64,000 nucleotides of DNA, taken from Gnetum montanum (Eukaryota; Streptophyta; Gnetopsida; Gnetales; Gnetaceae). A model generated the notes under the pieces. It was given only the letters and a program-made list of their open reading frames with translations, did not search any database and was not told the origin of the DNA. The DNA is taken from NCBI GenBank assembly GCA_015680685.1, contig MNCI01007621.1, positions 962,787 to 1,026,786 on the forward strand, in the 5' to 3' direction. The translations under genes were made by a program, and so were the position numbers. Below are positions 12,952-24,540 of the stretch, piece after piece; position 1 is the stretch's first letter, and each line of letters starts with the position of its first letter.

Positions 12952-13154
12952 AGCCCTTAGGGCAAGAGCAGGATGGGTTTATCACCAAACAACAATAACA
13001 ATGAAGGAGTTCAACTTTGTGTGTTTAACATGAGAAGGGGACAGCAAGAGGGTGAAGAAATTGATAAGATCCTTTATTTCTACCCTCCTAGTTTGCCTCT
13101 TACCAATCAGCTCTCTGTTATTGGACTAAGTGAAGGCTTGGTTACATTCACCAT
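12952..13154 (+). CDS. CCZ1: CCZ1 exon with the start codon (vacuolar fusion protein CCZ1, N-terminus)
   Basis: CCZ1 pairs with MON1 to form the guanine-nucleotide exchange factor that activates Rab7-type GTPases on late endosomes, driving delivery to the vacuole. The exon follows a pyrimidine-rich tract ending TTTGCATAG (acceptor at 12951). Its ATG is at 12973 and gives 60 codons including LCVFNMRRGQQEGEEIDKIL and QLSVIGLSEGLVTFT, which I recognise as the conserved start of plant CCZ1, part of the first longin-like domain. A run of five Asn near residues 6-10 is a local insertion. The exon ends in codon 61 at a GTAAAA donor (13155). No TATA-like or internal stop problem is seen, so it looks functional. 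Plant CCZ1 is about 500 residues; the rest is not found in this window. Confidence 0.88.
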
Positions 13155-14188
13155 GTAAAACATATTCTATACAGCCATCTATTGCTAATGTTTACTAGGG
13201 GTATGAACTGACCAGAGTTTGTTAATTTATCTAAATTGAGCAGTATGTGATTAGCAGTAGTTGATCATGCTAATTCATTTTTAGACCTATTCCTCAAGTT
13301 ATTGTCTTTTTGTCTTGCAATGCTTTATTTTCAAGATTTTTTTTATTCTGACCAGTGTATTTTAGCCAGTATCGTTGGCTTGGTAGTAAATTCTGGAGTT
13401 GCAATTCAATTTATGAAAGTTCAACTATTACTATTTGTATTTTAATGGCTTAACTCTGAGGAATGCTTTGCATTCAACCATCCCAGACACCAGCTGCTGA
13501 TGCTATGTTTTTCTAGCAAAAATTGAATGAAATAAAAGTTTTGTTGCTTATTATATTGACATAGTTTACAAATTTGTGCCAGCTTTGGTTTTTGAAAATT
13601 GCACTGAGATTAGAAATTCATCCATATTGTTCTAAAGCACCAAGGTGAGTTATGATGATGTGGAGCATTTTCCTTAACAAAGCCTTCACAGATATTTCCT
13701 TAATGAAATCTCTTCATAAAATGGTAGTTAGTGTCATGTCTTTTCAACATATTTTTAATATTATTGGCTTTCCATTAACATTGTGGTTTTTCTCTCTATG
13801 TCTGTAGTAGATGCATAAGTTTTGCTATATGGATTTCAATTTTTACAACATTACTTGTCTTGTCCAACATCTGTATCATATGGAAAGCCAATTTATATAT
13901 AACTTATCAATTTTTTTTTTTGTTTAACTTGGATGCTTTTACTCCCAAGTTTTAATTTCATGTTCTTTAAGAGAGAGTTAACAAAACAGTGTTATAGTTT
14001 AGTGTAAGACTGTAACCTATTGCAATTTAACCTTTAACCTGTGCCACATGAGTTACAAGTCTCAACCAAGGAGCCATATTTGTACCTTGAAATATGAATA
14101 TCATTTATTTACACAAATTTCACTATTTATACTATTAAAATGAAGTTCCATTTGATAGACTTTTCAGTTTGGACATCTTTCATGTTAT
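13155..14188 (+). other. Start of the CCZ1 intron
   Basis: Begins with GTAAAACATATTC and is T-rich with many short poly-T runs, as plant introns are. No TE domain or exon is seen before the copia LTR at 14189. Confidence 0.6.
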
Positions 14189-14775
14189 TGTTGGAAAAAT
14201 GAAGACAAATACATTAATTGTTGTATTTCCTTTTATGTTGCATTTGATGTGGGGATGTGTTTTATCCTACATGTATTAGGATTGGGGTTTGGTCCTCATG
14301 TTTCTTCATAAATAGAAGTCTTGGGGTAGCCTTTAGGGTGTGCTTTGAAGTAAAAGCATTGTATCAAGGTTTTACCTTGGAGACGTGAGTCTTGTTGGTG
14401 TTGATCTAAGATCTGTTAGAATAATAGATTGGGTGTTTGGAAAAGTTACAAGGACTGCTTGTGTCCTGAAGATTTGAGAAGAATAGAAGGCTAATCAGCA
14501 TTATTGTGGAAGTAGGGTAAAAAGGGCTCGAACCACAGAACTCTCTGTGTTCCTGTGCTATTTTTACTATTTTCATTCTACTTTCATTTTGTTATCATAG
14601 CAAATGTTTGCTAGAGTTTAGAATGTTTTGAGAGTGATTTATAGTGTTTCTTCACCTACTACAGTACAATATTTTGCCTCTAATGATTTATTTAGATATG
14701 TAGGATTCTAATAATTTCTCTAGAGCATTTGTAGTGTGTTTTCAGATCTAATTGTTTTTAGATCTAATTATAACA
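14189..14775 (+). repeat. 5' LTR of the copia element (587 bp)
   Basis: Starts TGTTGGAAAAATG and ends ATAACA just before the primer site. It is collinear with the solo LTR at 26131-26813, which has about 70 bp of extra sequence near its start. A degraded TATA (CATAAATAG) is near 14306-14315. Confidence 0.88.
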
Positions 14776-14777
14776 AC

Positions 14778-14790
14778 TGGTATCGAAGCT
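14778..14790 (+). promoter_or_regulatory. Primer-binding site, initiator Met-tRNA type
   Basis: TGGTATCGAAGC follows the LTR end by 2 bp and differs slightly from the usual TGGTATCAGAGC copia site. Confidence 0.85.
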
Positions 14791-14801
14791 AGATTTAAAG
14801 A

Positions 14802-15570
14802 GATGGAGAGGCTGCAAACAACAAAAAGATTGGTAGGAAGGAACTAAAATGTTTGGAGCATTTTGATGAAGGTTGTTTTAGCACAAAAGGGGTGCCAAGA
14901 GACCCTAGAACCCTCTCAACCAGCAGGAATGTCAAATGCTGATTGAAGGAAAATTAAGACTAGGGCATTATCTTTCATTCATCCAATCCTAAGCAATGGG
15001 ATTTTGGCCGTAATCAAACCTGATATGGATCCACATGATCTGTGGCAAACGCTGAATAATAGGTTTGACAAAGTATTAGGTTTGAATACCTTTCACATTT
15101 ATAGAAATTTTTTAGATGCAAGAAAAGATTTGATGTGTCTTTTCAAGATCATTTGGATGAGATGATGGAAAATATAAATAAGTTGGAGGAATATAAAATT
15201 TTTATTCCAGATTTAGTTAAATCTTATGCTTTGTTAGACTCCTTACCTAATTCTTGGTCTACAATTATGACATCTATTACTACTTCTATGAGTGTTTCAT
15301 CTATGACATTTGAACAGGTTGTGTCTACCCTTCAGAATTTAGAAGGAAGAGTAGATGAGTCTTCTAGATCTGGAAATGTTCATGTAGCAGAGGAAAGAGG
15401 TAGAAGTAGGAGATGTTTCCCAAGTAGGGGGAGAAGCACAGACAGAGGAGTATCACATGGTAGAAATCAAACTCAAGAGTGCTAGTAATGCAAGAAGAAA
15501 GGTCATTTAAAGAAGGATTGCTTTGCATGGAAAGCACAGAAAAATAAAGGAAAGGAGAAGAATTCAGAAT
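14802..15570 (+). pseudogene. Copia gag (broken)
   Basis: Starts near ATGGAGAGGCTGC and reads through a UBN2-type capsid domain, with PDLVKSYALLDSLPNSWSTI and LQNLEGRVDE at 15135-15485, then a basic Arg/Ser-rich tail. The CCHC zinc knuckle (15479-15530) reads C-stop-stop-C followed by KKKGHLKKDC: its first two variable positions are now TAG and TAA. The N-terminal part is in other frames. Gag would form the particle that packages element RNA. Confidence 0.85.
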
Positions 15571-15589
15571 AAGGAACATCAGAGATACA

Positions 15590-15883
15590 TGTAGCTGATG
15601 AAAACATTATTTTTCTGATTCAAGAACAATGTACAATGGTGGCAGATGGATGTAGCAGTGACATTAAGTTGATTGACTTATCATGACATTTTGTCCAGAT
15701 AAGTCTTATTTTTCATCTTATCATAAAGTTGAATCTAGTTTTGGATATGCTGCTAATGGAAAAGCTTTAAAAGTTCTTGGAATTGGAAGTATAAGTATGC
15801 AACAAGTAGGGATGCCAAAGGTGACAATAGATAACATTAGACATGTTCCTGAAGTTACAAAGAAGTTGATTTCAGTTCCATAG
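15590..15883 (+). pseudogene. Copia protease (broken)
   Basis: KVLGIGSISMQQ and NIRHVPEVTKKLISVP are the typical second half of copia protease. The active-site DSGAS region near 15660-15690 is unreadable, with stops and a frameshift. A stop at 15881-15883 separates it from integrase. Confidence 0.8.
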
Positions 15884-17053
15884 TTGGATGATTTAGGTCC
15901 GAATTTTAGTAGTGGAGGTGGACATTGGAGGATTTCCATGGGAATCATGACTATTTTGAAAGGAAAGAAGGAGGACAACTTATATACATTGATGGCAGAT
16001 TCATGCAACTCTATTGTAATAGTTTCTGATACAGAAAATTCTGAAGTGTGGCATAGACGTCTTGGACACATTGGCTGGTCAAGATTAAAGGTACTTCAAA
16101 ATCAAACTCTCATTCCTATATTTTCTTATGCTCAAACTGATTGCAAAGACTGTTTAGTTGAAAAATCTAGGATAGTAAACTTTCGTAGGGATTTGGACAG
16201 TAGAAATAAAAATAAGTTAGAATTGGTTTATTCTGATGTTTGTGGTCCTATGACTCCCATTTCTCTTGGTGGATCTATTTATTTTGTAACTTTCATATAT
16301 GATTGTGCAAGGAAGGTTTGGGTTTATATGCTGAAATCAAAAGATGAAATGTTTTCAGTTTTCAAAACATTTGTTGCAAGAGGAGAAAATAAAACAGGTC
16401 TAAAAATAAAATGTTTGCAAACTGATAATGGTGGGGAGTAGACTTCTAAAGTGTTTGCTGATTTTTGCAACATCAAAGGAATTAGGCACATTCATACCCC
16501 TCCTAGTACACCACAAGAAAATGGAGTTGCTAAAAGATGCAACAGAACATTGCTGGATCGTGCTAGAACAATGGTTTCAGGTGTAGGCCTACCTAAGACA
16601 TTTTGGGGAGAGGCAGTTATGGCTACTGCATATTTGGTGAATAGGTCTCCACATTCTTCAATTAATAATGTTATTCCAGAAGCTGTTTGGAAATGTAAAA
16701 ACATTTCATATAGACATTTAAAAGTTTTTGGATGTGAGGCATATATGCATATTCCGAAGGAAAATAGAACTAAGTTGGAGGACAGGGCTAATGTTTTCAT
16801 ATTTGTTGGATATGGAGAAGATGAGTTAGGATTCAGACTTTGGGATCCTGAATTGAAACATGTAGTGAGATCAAAGGACGTTAAATTCAGAGAAGATGTG
16901 ATGTTTAGTGAGCTGCAAAAGAAAGACAATGATAGAAATGGCTCAGTAAGCATAAGGACTCCTTTTAGCGTGACTAAAGAAATTGAAAATGATGAAATTC
17001 ATGGATTTTTCAGATCTGGAGACTTTGGACAACATGCTGAAAGTACATGGTAG
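15884..17053 (+). pseudogene. Copia integrase (one internal stop)
   Basis: A GAG-pre-integrase segment (SEVWHRRLGHIGWSRLKVL, then DCKDCLVEKS) supplies the zinc-binding His/Cys residues. The catalytic core follows: VYSDVCGPM (first Asp), CLQTDNGGE (second Asp) and TPQENGVAKRCNRTL (Glu). A TAG at 16439-16441 splits the core directly after the second Asp box; otherwise the frame is open to 17053, through the VFGCEAY and FVGYGEDELGFRLWDP C-terminal part. It would insert element cDNA. Confidence 0.92.
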
Positions 17054-17099
17054 CAAGCTGAGAACTTAGGACAACAAGGAGAAAATGCAGGATAACAAG

Positions 17100-17777
17100 A
17101 AAATGAGGTAGAAGATGATGAACAACAAGCTACAGATGTGTCTCATTGGGTTAGAAGGTTAACCAGAACTACCAGACCTCCTGACAGGTACTCTCCCTCA
17201 TTGAATTATGTACTTTACAATGATAGTGGTGAACCAGAAATAGTGAAGGAAGGAAAATGAGAAAAAACATTTCAAGGCTAGGTTGGTGGTGAAAGGCTAT
17301 GCACAGAAACCAGGTATTGACTTTCAAGAAATTTTTTCTCTAGTAGTAAAACACTCTTCTATACGTTTAGTGCTATCATTGGTGGCCTGCATGGATTTAG
17401 AGTTGGAACAACTTGATATAAAAATAGCATTCCTCCATGGAGATTTGGAGGAGGAAATTTACATGAAACAGCCAAAAGGGTATGAAGAATAGCAAGGTTA
17501 AGGTCTGGTTTGTAAACTAAAAAAGAGTTTATATGGTTTGAAACAAGCCCCTAGGCAGTGGTATAAAAGGTTTGATACTTTCATGAAGAAGCTATCTTAT
17601 CATAAAAACAACCTAGACCACTATGTGTATTTTTCTGGAGATGTTTTAGGTAAATTTATAGTGTTGTTGTTGTATGTTGATGATATGCTAATTGTTGGAA
17701 ATGATATAGCAGAGATAAAATTTTTAAAATTGGAAATGGGCAAAGAATTTTTGTATAATAAATCATATAAAATATAA
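17100..17777 (+). pseudogene. Copia reverse transcriptase (truncated)
   Basis: Conserved copia RT blocks: VVKGYAQKPGIDFQEIFS, LDIKIAFLHGDLEEEIYMKQP, KKSLYGLKQAPRQWYKRFD and the catalytic LLLYVDDMLIVG with both Asp present. Stops occur near 17490-17520 (TAG, TAA) between the two open parts. The fold stops near 17777 and no RNase H follows. Confidence 0.9.
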
Positions 17778-18199
17778 TGATGGTAGAAAAACTAGGTCAT
17801 CAAATAGTAAGTTGGCTTTACATTTAACACTCATAGGAAATTGTCAGCTCCTCCAACCTCTTCCAAAGCTTCTATTTAACATCTATATCTATATTTCTTT
17901 GCAAATTGATGTTTAGCAGTAGCAATGACATTACTAAAAAAGTTGCAACATAGTTATGCACCTGATGCTTTTCCATATCTAGCATCTTACATTTAATTGC
18001 ATGCCAACTGGGCATTTTGAATGTCACAAATTACAATAAATCTCATTTTAATTACATTCCTTTTCCAACTATTATGAAGTTGATGTTCACTCTAGTGCAA
18101 ACCATGCTATATATCAAAATTCCAATAGTTGTTTTTCAAGTCATTCACTTTATATTAAATCTTTTTGATCTTTACTGCTAGTCTTCAAGATGTGAATGC
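17778..18199. other. AT-rich spacer, no feature recognised
   Basis: No coherent frame or repeat seen between the truncated copia element and the second, oppositely oriented copia relic. Confidence 0.4.
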
Positions 18200-18209
18200 A
18201 TGTAGCTAA

Positions 18210-18429
18210 TGTGAGAAATAAAAAGTGTGCTTGTGTAAGATACAATAGGAATGCATTCTATTGATTCATCTAGTACATCATACATGGAAAGTGCAAACAC
18301 CTTTTTATCCTTTATTTTAGGGTTAGGATTTTCTCTATTTTAGGGATTGGATTTTTTCAATCTAGCCACAAAGAGGGATTCATCCATTAAGTTTGCTAAA
18401 ATTAGTAATGTAGTTTATATAGTTCAACA
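18210..18429 (-). repeat. Probable 3' LTR of the second copia relic
   Basis: On the minus strand a G-run (18430-18435 in complement) acts as polypurine tract directly before TGTTGAACTATATAAAC. The left limit, near TGTGCTTGTG, is a guess as no second copy was found. Confidence 0.5.
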
Positions 18430-18799
18430 CCCCCCATAATTTTATATGGTTTTGGGACTATGATTATATGACTTAAAATTAAATAATTTTCAATAAAACC
18501 AATGTGCATGAAGGAAAAGCTAAGCGATTATGCAAATCATCATCATCTTGGTACCTTTAGCCAAATGATTTTGACATTTATTTACTATGGTTGGTTGTCT
18601 ACATGACATCTTAGTTTGTGAACATATATTTTTACCATGCCCCTAAGTGGCACATGTTTGAGCATAAGCTGATTACTTTAACCAAGTGAACAATGCCTTA
18701 TTGACATAAAATGCAAATGCATCCTCTGCCATTATGGGAAAAACACTTTGTGTTCCTTTGTGTTTGTACCATATTTAATGAAGAATCTTGGTTGTGCAC

Positions 18800-19450
18800 A
18801 TGGCTGTAGTTTTTTATGGTGTTGATATTTCATTGGATCACTATGAACCAAAGATTCTGAAACTTTTTAGCATAGGATCATTTATAGTTGATGTTTCATA
18901 GGATGCTTTTTTGTGTTTTCATAGGACATTATTCATTGTTTGAACTACTATGTTAAGTGCTTCTCTCTCCAAATAGGTAGGTAGCTTCTTGTATATTAGC
19001 ATTGATCTAACCATATCAAGAAGCATTTTGTTTATTCTTTTTGGAATACCTATCTATTGTAGTGTTCCTAACATTATGGTCTAATTTCTAATCCCTTCTA
19101 CAAAAATTGTCTAACTTCTTTGGAGACATACTTCACTCCATTGTTTATTTTTAGTGTCTTGATAGTGTATTAACATTTTTTCCAATGGGAGCTTTCCATA
19201 ATTGAAAGACAAAAAATCTACAACTTCTTATTTGAAGTATTTAATTCATACATTTTTAGTGTAGTCATCAATGAAGATGATAAAATAATGATTTCCTTGA
19301 ATCCTCCTCTTTGTTGATATTGGTCCATACACATTAGAGTGTATCCACTCAAGCGTTCTTGTAGACTATCTGCTTTTGCTTTTGAATGATTGTCTTATTG
19401 CTTTGCCCATGATGCAAGGCTTGCATTATAGAGTCTTCACTTGCAAATCC
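18800..19450 (-). pseudogene. Copia pre-integrase/integrase remnant
   Basis: Minus-strand reading at 19260-19440 gives CKPCIMGKAIRQSF, the Cys-containing pre-integrase end, then LEWIHSNVYGPISTKR and YFIIFIDDY, the first-Asp region of the core. One TAG interrupts it. Further along (lower coordinates) the core dissolves into stops and frameshifts. Confidence 0.82.
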
Positions 19451-20149
19451 TTTGGAACATCATTAAGTCTGCAAATCATCTTCAAAGAAACATGTCTTGT
19501 TCTAGTATGCCAAAGTGCTTCTTGAGAGAGCTTTGTTGGATTTTTCATCTCAGCTATCATGCAATGGTATGTGACATCCAAAAATTGCTATGAAATAATT
19601 TGTTCTTCTTAACTTATCAATGCTCTACCATTCAAGTACATGAGCTTGTCTTCTAGTTTCCTAGTGAGGTACTTGATGTTTTTCTTTGTCACATCTACCT
19701 TTCCATTTGTTGTTGTTATGCTTACACCAACCCTTTTTTCCAATTGGTGTACTTAATAGATTTTTCTCCAAAGTAAGGATGTCTAGGACATCCCTCAATT
19801 GGAGTTCCTTTTCTCTATGAGAAGGTTTGATAATCCTAGTTTCTATTTCTTTAACTATTTTTGGATTTGTATATTCAATCTTTATTGATTCATGATACTT
19901 TCCATGTCATTTGTAGAACAAGCCTTTTTTTGGAGTCATGTGTTAAGTTGCTCTTGTATCCATATTCTAGACATTAGCTTCATATGCTATAGTAGAATTT
20001 GCACAACTAGTGACATTAGCTTAGTCATTGACTAGTTTGGCATAATTCCAATTTTTAGATTAGAAGGTCATGATTGTTCTCTATCATCAACACACACAAG
20101 TGTTGTAGAGTCATGCTCACTATTAGTAGAGTGTGACTCTTGCCTAGTA

Positions 20150-21100
20150 TTCTCTACTTTGATGTACTTGCCCTTTATTCTTGATATCATCATATGGAGT
20201 TTTGCACTCCATTGCACATTGGTCCTTCTTGCCATATGTTTTGTAGGTCACGTTTTTACTCTTATTATCAAATCTCCACCTTTTTTCTTTATTCTCACTT
20301 TTCTTGTCAATATGGATTTTCTTTTGCTTACCCTTGCTTTAGTTTTCCCTATTAGATAAGGGACTTTTTTGCATACTTCCCAAAATGTAGGCATTACATT
20401 GCATGTTGAAAGCTATTAGAAACCCTTTGATGGTTTCAAAGACCATACCTTTCAAATTGTCATTTGCTAATAGCATGGTGATTATATAATTGATGTAGGA
20501 ACTACTTCAGCATTTTTGATGAAAAAGGGCCAAATAATGCACTGCTATTTATAGTCTTTGTCAAGGTTCTTTTTGATTCCTTGAAACTTATTAATGACTT
20601 CCAAGACATTTTCCCATCACATATAAAGTTTGTTTATCTTGTTTATAAGGTAAATGAACTCTATATTAGACTTATTGTTAAAGGCCTTCTTGTATGTCTC
20701 CATTATGTTTCATGCAACATTAGAGTTATGCACCATTTTATGATTGTGTTCAATTATTATAAGAATTGGAAAAGAAAAAATATTTGTCCATAGCTTCCCA
20801 TTGTTGTCCACCACTTTTTGTTAGATCCATTTGTTGCCAATATGGTTGCACTGTAGTTTTCATGGAGATGCCCTTTATACATCTAATTTGCTTTGGTTTC
20901 GACTACAATCCTAAATCATCCAAGTAGCTATATCAGAAAACTAGACCAAATGAGCCTAGTACTAACTCATCTCTAACTTACCATTAGCATCCTAAATTGT
21001 CCAAGTAGCTATACATAGTGCTAATTGTATAACATTTGTAGCTATACAACTGCAATGCCCCAATGATTATACACACCACTTAAAATGTAGTTATACATGC
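20150..21100 (-). pseudogene. Copia gag remnant with decayed zinc knuckle
   Basis: Near 20165-20255 the minus strand reads YKTYGKKDQCAMECKTP, a CCHC knuckle with the first two Cys replaced. Upstream sequence has gag-like fragments only. Two similar short stretches (CCAAGTAGCTATA) occur near 20918 and 21000. Confidence 0.55.
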
Positions 21101-22513
21101 CAAATTTTAGATGTTATCTTCACCACATCGACTCAACTACAAAGCCTATTGACAATGGCTAATGGAACATACTAGACTTGGCCCTATGTCCTAGCAAACC
21201 ATATGCATTATTTAGGTAACTTGATTTTTATACATGGAGAATAACAAAGACATCATCTTATGCATAAAATCATACACCAATTAGGACATGTTCCTAGACC
21301 TTATCTTAGCCCCATTAATATACTTCCAGCCATTAAAAGACTCTTAGCTTAGCCATGGCCCATAACACATTGAGACTCAAATATAATTTCACATAGAATT
21401 GTAATTGTTGTTTACCGTCTCATTCTGCCATCATAACTTGATGCAACCTAAATATAATTCACATTTTGCAAATTTTTGTTAACCACAACATTAGAAATTA
21501 ACACTACTTCTATAATACCCATTCATAGGGAGCAAGAGCTAACACTTCAATCACATAATAATATTTTATAATTTCAAGCAACACACAAAACAAGATCATC
21601 TGAATTTAACTCCTATAACCATTTTACCATTAATCATTTAATCAAGAAATTCATATGTTCAATAGCAGAGAATAGATAGATCACAACCATAAATTGCATC
21701 CTAGGTTTTCCCCTACTCCATCAACTTATAGAAAGATATCAAAATTAGACTTGAGGAGGTATAGGAAAAAAAACTATGATTTAAAATTTAGATCCCAGAT
21801 GTATGCATTCAAAGAGGAAGGGTTCATCAACCAAATTCCAACAAAAACCTAGGAATTTAACAATTTTAAAACATTCAAAATTATCCATGGGCCCGAGGAT
21901 ACTCTCACTTTCTGCCAGCGGCACCAATCCTCATATCATGGATCCTTGGCCCCTGTTGGCAATCTTTTGCCAAAAATGCCCCAAATTGTTATGGGTGTTT
22001 TTGAATCATTACAAAAACAACCCTCATCCAAGTCATTTAGTGTGAGAGTGTAGAGGATAGGTAGAAAGATTCAAAAAAAAGAAAGCAATAAAGGTTTCAA
22101 AAATCTAATCTTACAACAACAATCTTGATAATTTCATACAAACATTGTAAAGGTGGTTAAGCAAGCAAGAAGAGAGAAGTTTGAGAAAATCAACCTTTAC
22201 TAGTCATTATCAAACATAACAAAGATGGATCATTTTACCTCTTTGCTTAGATATCTTGCTTACTAGGAAGAATTACTAGAATATTGGATTGCTATGCAGC
22301 ACTTGTTTTCTTTCTCTTTGCTATCTCCCTTCCCAACCACACTCCCTACTGCTATATCCCTTTTTCTTTTTGTTCTGCCTAGCTACTTTTTCCTTGTGTG
22401 GTTTTTTCCCTCTCCTCCTCTCCCTATTTATAGGTGGAATAAAGGATAATGGATGGTTTCTTGTAAATACCTCTTTTTTTGGAACTATTTGTTTTCTTTT
22501 CTTTCTTTTTAAA

Positions 22514-22515
<2 letters not shown>

Positions 22516-22548
<33 letters not shown>
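22516..22548. repeat. (TC)16 microsatellite
   Basis: Uninterrupted TC dinucleotides. Confidence 0.97.
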
Positions 22549-22551
<3 letters not shown>

Positions 22552-24060
22552 CAACAATGAGTCATGAGTTCAATTCTCTTCATGATCATAATCAATAAAA
22601 TATGTATATTCATAGGTTGCAGGTTCAATTCCTAAAGCAACAATTTTTGATATTTCAAAATTAAAATTTTTCTAGATCTCAGGTTCAATTCCTTTCTATA
22701 ATTGCAAAACATTCTATCATAATATCTATCTCTTTATTATTCAAAATTGTCGTAAGATGCAAGGAAAGAGTTTTCAACATAGATTCATGATCAGGGTAGT
22801 TTAGGATACATAATCAAATAAGGCACCTTCTTTTTCAGGTCATCATTGATGTAAATTTTCTCATCATCTTATGAGCCTTGAAAAGTCATCACATGACCTT
22901 TTTATAGCCATGAAGTGGGTACTTATACTCTACTATTTTAAACTAAAAAGAACATTGTATCACATTTAGATAAAATGAAAAAAATAAAATATAAAGCTAT
23001 GATATTTTCTCACAATATCCCTGATTCATGGGTCAGGTTCCTCCAACGTGATTCATAGGTCAAGTTCCTCGGTAATGAGCATTCTTTTGCATTCCTTTTT
23101 CAAATCATTTACATCTGAACATACCTATTTTAGCTCTTGAGTTAGACCTTAGAGTATTGTCCTCTATTTTTCATTTGCTTTTTAGCATCTCTATTGAAAG
23201 AGAACAAAAAATATTTTTTTCCCATATATTTATTATTATTATTATTTTAAAACATTCCTAGCATGTGTTTTAAAGCATATTTCTTATGCATAAAGTGTTT
23301 AAACATTTATTTATAATACATATAAAAATCTAGTCAACAAATTTATTACTATTCTAATTAGCAATTTTCATCATAGTCTAAACAAAGCACACACACAACT
23401 TAACAATAAAACATGCACACAAACACATAGAAAGATTATTACAATCATTAACACAAAAACTCAAGGAAAAGTGGTTTGTTATATTTTCCTCCCCTTAAGA
23501 CATTTCCTCTTGGAAATGTTTAAATAGATGATGATGAAATATCTCACATGCTAGGAAAAGTATCTTTCAATGTATACTTAAGCACAAGTTCTTGAGTCAA
23601 CAAAAATGAAGAATTTAGAACAAGATAAATAGTAGATTGTGATTGAGTTTTACTAAATTAATTAAGAAAGGACTCATAAACATCATTGAATGCTAATTGA
23701 AGTGACAATGGACACATAGTTAGTATAGTAGGTAAATCATTCCTAGACTTAATTAAGAAGTTCAAATCCTACTTATAGTGAACAATGAAATCATTAGTAA
23801 CAACCAACTTTTGAATTTGCTACAATTTTTTCACTATGTCACTATGCTCTTTTATTTTCTCATCCAATTCTTGTTTAGCCTTAGATCTTAGCATTTCTAA
23901 ATTATCCATTGCTTCTGTATCTTATCCAATTCTTGTAATCATGCAGAGTTCTTTTTTTTAGAAAGATTAGATCTTAGATTTCTATCATAACTTTATAGAG
24001 TATTTATCTAATGAAAATTTAGAAATATTATGAGCACAAGCTATATTAATAACCTTATAA

Positions 24061-24282
24061 AATCAATAATCAATCTTTATTCTAAATATATTTATTATAA
24101 TTATTGAGGTAAATGTTTCTCATTAATTAATCAAGCAATTTCAAAGAGTACTTTAAGTCTAAATATTTACACTTTTCAACTATCTTAATAAGCTTGTTGA
24201 ATTAATAATCAATTCTTATTCTAAAGATCTTCATTATAGCCATTGAGGTAAATGTTTCTTATTCATGATAATCAATCACTTC
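24061..24282. repeat. Two direct repeats of about 80 bp
   Basis: 24061-24142 and 24201-24282 are alike, both containing ATAATCAAT, TTATTCTAAA and ATTGAGGTAAATGTTTCT in the same order, 140 bp apart. Confidence 0.8.
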
Positions 24283-24540
24283 ATATTTAGATATATTAAA
24301 GAGAAGAGTTTCATATTTGGACTAATTGAAAAGAAGAGTTTGAGAATTCCTTTCATACAAATTTTTTAATAAAATTTATAACTTAGCATTATCTATTAGA
24401 ATCAAATTTGTGACATGGAGTTTTCATGGAAAGGCTTTTACTACTAAGCTAATACGTCATAATTTAATTATATATTATGTAACTTTAGAATTACATCATC
24501 ATCATCCTAGCCTTGTCCAAAAAAAAAAAGAGGTTGATTA

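Larger units (their letters stand above)
14189..17777 (+). mobile_element. Ty1/copia retrotransposon, 5' LTR to reverse transcriptase, truncated
   Basis: A 5' LTR, initiator-Met-tRNA primer site, gag, protease, integrase and reverse transcriptase follow in the copia order on the plus strand. Coding sequence stops after the RT catalytic box; RNase H and the 3' LTR are missing. In-frame TAG and TAA codons replace residues at several conserved places. A solo LTR of the same family lies at 26131-26813 but has its own TSD, so it is not this element's missing end. Confidence 0.9.
18200..21150 (-). mobile_element. Second Ty1/copia relic, opposite strand
   Basis: The minus strand shows, left to right, a short LTR, decayed pol, GAG-pre-integrase and integrase start, then a decayed gag knuckle. 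Protein similarity is spread over many short frames, so it is older than the copia element at 14189. The 5' LTR and primer site are not found, and the right limit is approximate. Confidence 0.7.
21151..24540. other. AT-rich region without genes
   Basis: No coding frame is supported. It contains the TC microsatellite at 22516-22548, three GTTCAATTC motifs (near 22568, 22624, 22683) that resemble Pol III B boxes, and a direct repeat at 24061-24282. The long frame at 22289-22567 is low complexity and mostly the microsatellite. Confidence 0.5.

Noticed and set aside
12845-13033. 62-codon frame overlapping the CCZ1 exon
   Set aside because: It crosses the splice acceptor and is in a different frame from the conserved CCZ1 sequence.
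22289-22567. Hydrophobic frame that could suggest a small membrane protein
   Set aside because: Low complexity, T-rich and ending in the TC microsatellite; no start context or similarity.
22560-22700. Three GTTCAATTC motifs as tRNA genes
   Set aside because: No A box at a suitable distance and no cloverleaf can be drawn.
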